The notes below the pieces were generated by a model that was not told the DNA's origin, did not search any database, and saw only the letters and a list, made by a program, of their open reading frames with translations. 64,000 nucleotides of DNA from Burkholderia cepacia. Its GTDB lineage: Bacteria > Pseudomonadota > Gammaproteobacteria > Burkholderiales > Burkholderiaceae. Location of the stretch: positions 1 to 64,000 of the forward strand of contig NZ_LDWR01000011.1 in assembly GCF_001039005.1 (NCBI RefSeq). The letters are read 5' to 3'. Below, piece by piece: positions 53,401 through 61,400 of the stretch (within the stretch, counting starts at the first letter, position 1; the number at the start of each line of letters is the position of its first letter). Position numbers and translations under genes: made by a program.

Positions 53401-55446
53401 GCAATGCAGCGCGAACGACGCATGGTCGACGATCACGCCCTTCGGCTTGCCGGTCGAGCCCGACGTGTAAATCGCGTAGGCCGCATGGCCCGGCAGTACA
53501 TCCGGCAGCGCGACGTGCGCGGCTTCGTCGAGGCAGTCGATTTCATCGGCGCGCCATACGCGCAGGTCCGGCAGCTCGGGCAACGACGCGGCGCTCGCGC
53601 CATCGGTCAGCACGTGTGCAATGTTGGCATCGCCGACGATCTGCGCAAGCCGTTCGCGCGGATGAGCCGGATCGAGCGGCACGAACGCGGCGCCCGACTT
53701 CAGCACGGCGATCAGCGCGACCAGCAGGTCGACCGAGCGCTGCAGCGCCACGCCGACGCGCATCTCCGGCCGCACGCCGGCCGCCACCAGATGGCGTGCC
53801 AGGCACGCCGCGCGTGCATCGACCTCGCCGCGCGTCAGCGCGCGATCGACATCGGCGACGCCGCGGGCATCGGGCCGCGCGTGTGCATGCGCGGCGATGC
53901 GCGCATGCACGGGCACGAACGGTTCGGTATCCGTCGCGCCCGCCGGCGCATTCCACGCAAACAGCTGTGCCCGCTCGTCGGCCGGCAGCCAGTCGAGATC
54001 GCCGACCGGCATGTCGGGGCGCGCGAGCGCATCGCCGAGCAGCGTGACGAAGCGCGCGGCCAGCCGCGCGATCGCGTCGGCGTCGAACAGGTCGAGCGCG
54101 TAGATGAACGCGGCGTCGAACGTCCCGTCGGGCGTCGCCTCGACCGACAGCGTCAGGTCGAACTTCGCGGACGGCGTGCCGGACGGCAGCAACGCGGCCG
54201 CGGCCGCGCCGAGCGCAGGCAGCGCGCGGCGTTCGCCATACGCGGCCATCACCTGGAACAGCGGATGGTGGCTCGCGCTGCGCGGCACGCCGAGCGCGTC
54301 GACCACCTGCTCGAACGGCACGTCCTGGTGCATCTGCGCGTCGACAAGCGCGCGCTGCGTGCGCGCGACCAGCGACGAGAAGTCGCCGTGCGCGGGCACG
54401 TCGACGTCGATCGCGAGCGTATTGACGAAGAAGCCGATCAGGCCGGCGACCTCCGCGCGTTCGCGGTTCGCGGCCGGCACGCCGACGCAGATCCGCGCAT
54501 CGCCGGTCGCGCGCGCCAGCAGCGCATCGAGCGCGGCGAGCAGCACCGCGAACGGCGTCGCGCCCGATGCGGCCGCGAACGCGCGCAGTTGCGCGCCGAC
54601 GCGTGCGTCGAGCGAAAACACCTGGCGTGCGCCGCGCGCACTGCGGCGCGCCGGCCGCGCGGTCGCGCCCGGCAGCGTCAGCACGCCGCGCTGCGGATCG
54701 AGCCGTTCGCGCCAGAACGCAAGCTGGCGATCGCGTTCGCCGGCATCGAGCCAGCGACGCTGCCACAGCGCGTAGTCGGCATACTGGATCGGCAGCGGCG
54801 CGAGCGGCACCGGCCGGTCGGACGCATACGCGCGATAGAACGCCGCGAGTTCTTCCAGCATCACGCCCGACGACCAGCCGTCCGACACGATGTGATGCAC
54901 CGTCAGCGCGAGCCAGTGATGCGTCGCGTCGAAGCGCACCAGGTGCGCGCGCACGAGCGGCGCCGCGCCGAGATCGAACGGTTCGGCTTCGTCGGCCGTT
55001 GCGACGGCCTCCGCGCGCGCGTCACGCTGCGCGTCCGGCAGCGCTTCGAGATCGGTTTCGCGCCACGGGCAGCGCAGCGGCGCGTGGATCGTCTGCGCGA
55101 CGCCGTCCGGCGCCTCGTCGAACGTGGTACGCAGCGCCTCGTGGCGTGCGATCAGCGCGTCGCACGCCAGACGCAGCGCATGCACGTCGAGCGGGCCCGT
55201 CAGCGCCAGGCGCTCGGTGATGTGATACGCGTCGGGCGCGTCGATCAACCGTGCATGCAGCCACAGCCGCGTCTGCGCGAACGATGCCGGCACGCGGTCG
55301 CTGCGCGGCGTGCGCGGCGGGATCGGCAGCACGCGAAAGTCGATGCCGGCCGCGCCGAGCTTGTCGATGAAGACCGCGCGCTGCGCGTCGGGCAGTTGCG
55401 CGAAACGCGTCGCGAGCGCCAGCCAGTCGGGTTGCACCTTCGTCAT
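50467..55446 (-). CDS. orbJ: Ornibactin peptide synthetase, C-A-T-C-T
   Basis: The 1659-residue enzyme has, in order: condensation (HHIVSDGWS near residue 187), adenylation (YTSGSTGKPKGVIVDH near 660, YRTGDLVRRRADG), thiolation (DLGGHSLAAV, serine about 1062), a second condensation (HHIVSDGES near 1256) and a final carrier-like domain (DLFEAGATSFDVV, serine about 1609). No thioesterase is present. By the known ornibactin structure this module adds formyl-hydroxyornithine, and the last condensation may join putrescine for release (inference). It starts nine bases after the orbI stop. Confidence 0.95.
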   Translation of the reverse strand: MTKVQPDWLALATRFAQLPDAQRAVFIDKLGAAGIDFRVLPIPPRTPRSDRVPASFAQTRLWLHARLIDAPDAYHITERLALTGPLDVHALRLACDALIARHEALRTTFDEAPDGVAQTIHAPLRCPWRETDLEALPDAQRDARAEAVATADEAEPFDLGAAPLVRAHLVRFDATHHWLALTVHHIVSDGWSSGVMLEELAAFYRAYASDRPVPLAPLPIQYADYALWQRRWLDAGERDRQLAFWRERLDPQRGVLTLPGATARPARRSARGARQVFSLDARVGAQLRAFAAASGATPFAVLLAALDALLARATGDARICVGVPAANRERAEVAGLIGFFVNTLAIDVDVPAHGDFSSLVARTQRALVDAQMHQDVPFEQVVDALGVPRSASHHPLFQVMAAYGERRALPALGAAAAALLPSGTPSAKFDLTLSVEATPDGTFDAAFIYALDLFDADAIARLAARFVTLLGDALARPDMPVGDLDWLPADERAQLFAWNAPAGATDTEPFVPVHARIAAHAHARPDARGVADVDRALTRGEVDARAACLARHLVAAGVRPEMRVGVALQRSVDLLVALIAVLKSGAAFVPLDPAHPRERLAQIVGDANIAHVLTDGASAASLPELPDLRVWRADEIDCLDEAAHVALPDVLPGHAAYAIYTSGSTGKPKGVIVDHASFALHCAAIAERYGAGEQDVFLLFQSVNFDGAHEGWFSQYMSGAAVSVTADVLWPPAQTCAMMVRDGVTMTYVPPGCAAQLAEWALAHGAPPTLRSLTVGGEATSREAFAMLRRALPNVRVVNGYGPTETVITPTLWMFRPGDDLAKLGDAAYLPIGTLVGARTAHVLDERLHPLPVGVIGELYLGGEGIGVARGYLDRPALTAERFVPDPYGAPGARLYRTGDLVRRRADGVFDFIGRVDHQVKLRGLRIELGEIEAQLAAHDAVREACAVVHGQGALAQLVAYVELTADAQAAAQPVEAATLDAHLRRTLPDYMVPAQLIVLDALPRNANSKVDRARLPAPVRVERTYEAPHDGDEAALAAIWCDVLNLERVGRGDHFFDLGGHSLAAVRVATRVAERLGRDVPVRALFEAPVLAQYALQVADAPRAAHAGAAAPGVAIAKPDAHGVWPLSPAQLGLWFLWRAQPDSAAYNIPVALRVRGPLDVDALRAAFAATAAVHPALRARLVVRDGALPGQRIDAVATVALPLVDLSAQPDALARAAALTDEDALAPFDLAADALLWRARVLRLGTDDHVLSVTIHHIVSDGESIELWLDAVRACYVARVQGDAVPAEAVAQLVLPAPCHPARVAYWRDALANLPSRVLPLRADAPAVPQWRAARIAFEFDAPLIRAARDAASAAHATLPMLLHAALNTALFRATGAADQPVGVLASTRELTGDAARDALGLFINSVVVRTRIDPAVRRADVLAQVRDTALAAYAHADVPFADVVAALRAPRAAQANPLFQVMFNYLRPTGAAARDWAGLSLAVFDDVRHRVVFTLELDVVEHPDGRVSAAFSYADELLDRGFVDALVDVYHDEVARFAGASEAALGAPDTRAVAQAAGVAHASGGALADTPSHTPHAAAVLAALWSDTFATAAPEPGADLFEAGATSFDVVRFVDAAGRAGHALTVADVFASPTLAALGARLDAQAETGQEERHAG

Positions 55447-55455
55447 CCGTCGTCC

Positions 55456-58400
55456 TTATTGGGTTTCCAGTTCGCCGAGCAGCGCGTCGATCGCGCTCGC
55501 CGCATCGGTCGCGCCGCGCGCCGCGCAGGCCGCGTCGATCGCTTCCGCGCAGCGCGCGAGCGTGCGCGTGTCGAACAGCGTGCGCAGCGGCAGCGCGAGC
55601 CCCCAGTGCAGGTTCGCCTGCGCGTGAGCCTGCGTCGCGAGCAGCGAATGGCCGCCGAGCAGGAAGAAATCGCCGTCGCGACCGATCGCGTCCACGTGCA
55701 GCACGCGTTGCCAGATGTCCGCGAGCGCGCGTTCGGTGTCGGTCGCGAGCTCGACGGTTTCGGCCGCTTCGCGCACCGGCGCTGGCAGCGCATGGCGGTC
55801 GCACTTGCCGTTCGGCGTGACAGGCAGCGCATCGAGTTCGATCAGTTGCGACGGCACCATGTAGGCCGGCAGTTGCGCGCGCAACGCGTCGAGCAGCGCC
55901 GCGCGGTCGAGCGGACCCGCGTCGCCGCGTGCGACATAACCGACCAGCTGCTCGTCGCGCACGATCACGACCGCATCGTTCACGCCGGGCGCCGCGCGCA
56001 GCAACGCCTCGATCTCGCCCGGCTCGATCCGCTGGCCGCGCAGCTTCACCTGCGTGTCGACGCGGCCGAGGTAGTCGAGCGCGCCGTCGGCGCGGCGCCG
56101 CGCGAGGTCGCCGGTCCGGTACATGCGCGCGCCCGGCACGAACGGATCGGGCACGAAGCGATCGGCGGTCAGCGCCGGACGGCCGAGATAACCGCGCGCC
56201 AGGCCCGCGCCCGCGAGGTACAACTCGCCGGTCGCGCCGGCCGGCACCGGCTGCCATGCGGCATCGAGCACGTGCAGCTGCAGGTTCGCGATCGGATGGC
56301 CGATCGGCACCGCGACCGCGTTCGCGTCGTCGGGGCCGCAAGTCCAGTGCGACACGTCGATCGCGGCCTCGGTCGGCCCGTACAGGTTCACGAGCGTCGC
56401 GTTCGGCAGCAGCCGTGCCATCTTCGCGACGAGTTCGGGCGCGAGCGCCTCGCCACTCGCGACGATCAGGCGCACGCTGTCGCATTGCGCGGCGGCCGAG
56501 AAATCGTCGAGATAGGCGGCGAACGCGGCGAGCATCGACGGCACGAAATGCAGCACCGTCACGCCGTGCGCATGGATCGCGGCCGCCAGGCGTGCCGGAT
56601 CGCGATGATCGCCGGGCGCGGCGATCGCGAGCTTCGCGCCGATCGCCAGCGGCCATACGAATTCCCATACCGATACGTCGAAGCCGAACGGCGTCTTGTG
56701 CAGCACGACGTCGTCGCGCGTCAGCCGATATGCGTGCTGCATCCACGCGATCCGGTTCGCGAGCGCGCCGTGCGTGTTGCCGGCGCCCTTCGGCTTGCCG
56801 GTCGAACCCGACGTGTAGATCAGGTAGGCGAGCTGCGCGTCGTCGACCTCGGCGGTCGTGTCGGCGGTCGTGTCGGCGGATGCGTCCGCCGCTTCATCGG
56901 CAAGCAGGTCCGCCACCGTCAGCAACTGCGTCGCGGCGCCGTCGCCCAGCGCGGCCTCGACCTGCTCGCGCAGGTGGGCCTGCGTGATCGCGACGGCCGG
57001 TCGCGCGTCGCGCAGCAGGTACGCAATGCGCTCGGCCGGATAGTCGGGATCGACCGGCAGGTACGCCGCGCCGGCCTTCAGCACGCCGACGAGCGCCATG
57101 ACCATGTCGAACGAACGCTCGACGCACAGTGCGACCGGCGTGTCGGGCCGCACGCCGCGCCGGCGCAGCGCGGCCGCGATGCGCGACGTGCCGGCGTCGA
57201 GTTCGCGATAGGTCGCGCGATGCACGCCGCCGTGAACATCCGCGTATTCGAGCGCGATCGCGTCCGGCATCGCCTGTGCCGCAGCGGCGAATTGCAGGTG
57301 CAGCGGCTGCCGTTGCGAATCCGGCCATGCACGCGCGGTGTCCTGTGCCAGCGCCAGTGCGGCGCGTGTCGCGTCGTCGGCGATCGACAGCGTGCCGAGC
57401 AGCGCGTCCGGCGTGCGGGCCAGTGCGTCGAGCGCGCAGGCGAACGCGCGGTGCCAGGTCTCGACCTGCCGCGCATCGACGCGTGCGGTGTCGTAGCCGT
57501 AGTCGATCGTCAGCTCGGCGCCGCTTTCGATCACGAGCGTCAGCGCGAAATCGGTGGCTTCGATGCTGCGCACGCCGCTCAACGCGAGTGCGCGCGGATC
57601 GGCGTCGCGCACCGTGTCGTCGACCGGGTAGTTCTCGAACACGACCAGCGTGTCGAACAGCGCACCGCCGGCGCCGCGCGCCCAGCGCTGGATGTCGGCG
57701 AGCGGCGTATGCGCATGCTCGGCGGCGGCCGCGTTGTCGCGCTGCAGCGCCTGCAGCCAGTTGGCCGCGCGCTGCTGCGGCGCCGGTGCCGTGATCACCG
57801 GCAGCGTGTTGATAAAGAGACCGAGCACCGTGTCGACATCCGCGAGCGCATCGGGGCGGCCCGCGACCGTCGCGCCGAACGCGACGGCCGGCTGGTGCGT
57901 CATCCGCTGCAGCGCGAGCGCCCAGGCGCCCTGCACCAGCGTGTTGACGGTCAGCTTCAGTGCGCGCGCCGTTTGCGCGACGCGCGTCATCGTTTCCGCG
58001 TCGAGCGTCGCGCGCCACGTGACCATCTCGGCGTCCGCGCGGTCTGCCGCGCGCTCCGCGATCAGCGTCGGCGCGTCGAGCCGTGCGAGGCGTTCGGTCC
58101 AGAAGCGCTCGTCGGCATCGCGGTCGCGCGTGCCGAGCCACGCGATGAAGTCGCGATAGCGCAGCGCCGGGCGGCTGGCAAACGGCGACACGGCATCCGG
58201 GTCGCGATAGTCGCGCAGCACGTCTGCCAGCAGGCGTGCGGTGCTCCAGCCATCGAGCAGCACGTGGTGACGCGTCCACACGACGCGCCATGCGTCGTCC
58301 GTCACGCGGATCAGCGTGAGCCGCATCAGCGGCGGCTCGCGCCAGTCGAAACCGCGCGCGCGGTCAGCCGCGAGCCATGCGTCGAAATCGGCGTCGAGCG

Positions 58401-61400
58401 TATCGCCGCGCGTGCGCCAGTCGAGCTGTTCGACCGGCATCCGCGCGTGGCGATGCACGCGCTGCAAAGGTGCGGCTTCGTCCGGCATCACGCTCGTGCG
58501 CAGGATGTCGTGGCGCGCGACGGATGCGTCGAACGCGGCCGCGAGCCGGTCTGCGTCGAGTGCGGTCGCGGTCGCGACGAGCTGGTTCACATAGCTCGCG
58601 TGACCAGGTGCGAACAGCGCATGGAACAGAATGCCCTGCTGCATCGGCGACAGCGGATACACGTCGTCGATCGCGCGCCAGTCGAGCGGCGTGCGTTCGA
58701 TCGCGGCCTGCGTGAGGCCGGCCGCCTGCGCGAGCGGAAAATCGCCCGGCGTCGCACCACCGCCGCGATGCGCGACACGCGACGCGCAGGCTTCGACGAG
58801 CTCCCGCAGCGCGGCCGCGAAGCGTTCGGCGAACACGTCGATCGTCGCGCGTTCGAACTGCGGCGCGCCATAGACCCAGTGCACTTTCAGCGTGCGTGCG
58901 CCGTCGCGGTCCGTATCGAGGTATGCGTGGATCGCGAGCGTATTGCCGAGCGGTCCCTGTGGATCGCGCTCGACGCCGGAGCCACCGAAGCGCGGCACGA
59001 GCGTCGCGTCGCGCGGCGCATCGAACTGGCCCAGGTAGTTGAACGTGACACGCGGGCGCGGCACGGCGGCCAGCGCCGCGCGCGTTGCCGCGTCGCCGTA
59101 GTGCGCGAGCACGCCGAAGCCGAGCCCTTTGTGCGGCACCGCGCGCAGCGTGTCCTTGACCGCGCACAGCGTGTCGCGCGCCGTTGCCGCGACCGGCAGC
59201 GTCACCGGGTAATGGCTCGTCAGCCAGCCGATCGTGCGGCTGGCATCCGCGTCGTCGAACAGCGCCTCGCGGCCGTGCCCTTCTAGTTCGACACGGCACG
59301 ATGTGGCGCTGCGTGATCCGGCCAGCGTCAGCGCGAGCGCCGCGCCCAGCAGTTCGATCGTCTGCGCGCGGTAGGCCGCGTGCGCATCGGTCAGCGCCGC
59401 GCGGGTCAATGCCGCGTCGATCGTCTGCACGACGACGGCCGCATCGGCGTTCGTTGCCGCGGCGCCGGGATGATCGGGCACGAGGTCGTCGCCCTGCGCC
59501 ATGCCGGCCCAGTACGCGGCCTCGGCTGCGAACGGCGATGCCGGCTCCGTCGCGGCGCGTGCGAGCCGTGCGGCCCATGCATCCGCGCGCAGGCCCGGCT
59601 GCGACAGCCGGACCGGCGTGCGTTCGCACGCGGCGCGGTAGGCCGTGTCCAGGTCGTCGAGCAGGATGCGCCACGATACGCCGTCGACGATCGCATGGTG
59701 AATCGCGAGATAGAGCTGCGTCGAACCGTCCGGCAGCCGTGCCGCGCAGGCGCAGGCGAGCGGCCCGCGGCCGAGGTCCAGACGGCGCTGCAACGCGTCG
59801 AAGCGCGCGAGCGCGTCGGCTTCGTCGCGTGCGGCAACGTCGACGAACGGCAGTGCGTCGTAAGGCTTCGCGGCATCGCTGGCGTGCCACGTGCCGTCCG
59901 CGCCGCGCGCGAAGCGCTGGCGGAATGCATCGTGATGCGTCAGCACCGCATCGAATGCCCGCGCGAACGCATCCGCGTCGAACGGCCCGCGTACATCGAA
60001 CGCGACCGACTGGTTCCAGTGGCCGCGATGCGGGACGTCGAGCGCGAAGAAGCGCTGTTGCGCGGGCGTCAGGATCGGCGCGGCCGCCGGCGTCGCCGCA
60101 GTGGTCGCGGTTGCGATTGCAGGCTGAGCAGCAGCGCTCACGTCCTCCGTTTTCGCGATGCGCGCGAGTTCGGCGACCGTCGGGCCGTCGAACAGCTGCT
60201 TCGGCGTGAAGCGCACGCCGCGCTTGCGCGCACGGGCAATCACCTGCAGCACGAGGATCGAATCGCCGCCGAGTTCGAAGAAGTTGTCGTCGCGGCCGAC
60301 CTGCGGGGCTTTCAGCACGGCCTGCCAGACTTCGGCGAGCACCGTTTCGACCGCGCCCCGCGGCGCGTCGCCGGACGCGCTCGCGACCGGCGCGGCCGCC
60401 AGTTCGCGCAGCGCCGCGCGATCGATCTTGCCGTTCGCGGTCACCGGCAGGCGCGCGAGCGCGACGAACTGCGCGGGCACCATATAGTCGGGCAGCTTCG
60501 CGGCGAGCGCCGCGCGCATGGCGGCTTCGTCGAATGCCGCGCCATCGCGCATCACGACGAACGTCGCGAGCCGCAGGCGGCCATCGTGCTCGATCGCAAG
60601 TGTTTCGGCCTGTGCGACCGGGCCGGCCGCGCGCACGGCCGCACTCACCTCGCCCGGTTCGACGCGGTAGCCGCGAATCTTCACCTGGTCGTCGATGCGG
60701 CCGAGGAAAGCGATGCGGCCGTCCGCGCGCAAGCGCACGCGGTCGCCCGTGCGATACAGCCGCGCGCCGGGTGTGAACGGATCGGGCACGAAGCGTTCGG
60801 CGGTCTGCGCCGGGCGACCGAGGTAGCCGCGCGCGACGCCCGGCCCGCCCAGGTACAGTTCACCCGTCGCGCCGGCCGGCACGCACGCGCCGAACGCGTC
60901 GAGCACGAGCGCGCGTGCATTCGGCAGCGGCAGGCCGAGCGGCACGCCGCTTGCGGAATCGCGCGCGTCGGCGGCAATCGACGCCGTGTCGCACGCGATC
61001 GCGCCGACCGTCGCTTCGGTCGGCCCGTAATGGTTGATCACGCGGCAGGCCGGCGCGAGCGCGGCCAGGCGCGCGACGAGCGCCCACGTGAGCGTTTCGC
61101 CACCCGTCACGAGCGCGTGGCGCGGCAGCACGTCGGCCGGCACGCGCGCGTCGAGCAGCGCCTGCAGGTGGCTCGGCACGATCTTCAGCACGCCGACGTC
61201 GCGGCGCCGCATCTCGTCCGCGAACAAGTCGGGATCGAATGCGCACGCGGCCGGCAGCAGGTGCAGCGTGCGGCCCGCGCACAGCGCGCCGAACAGCGTC
61301 GTGTGGCCGAGGTCGGCCGCCACGGTCGACACCATCGCGAACGACGCGTCCGGTGCGAACGCGAGTTCGTCGAGCATCCCCTGCACGTAGTCGGCCAGCG

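Noticed and set aside
50293-59286. A 2997-codon open frame on the plus strand opposite orbJ and orbI
   Set aside because: It is antisense to clear peptide-synthetase genes, its translation is Arg/Ala/His-rich with no domain, and such frames arise from strong GC bias at third positions.
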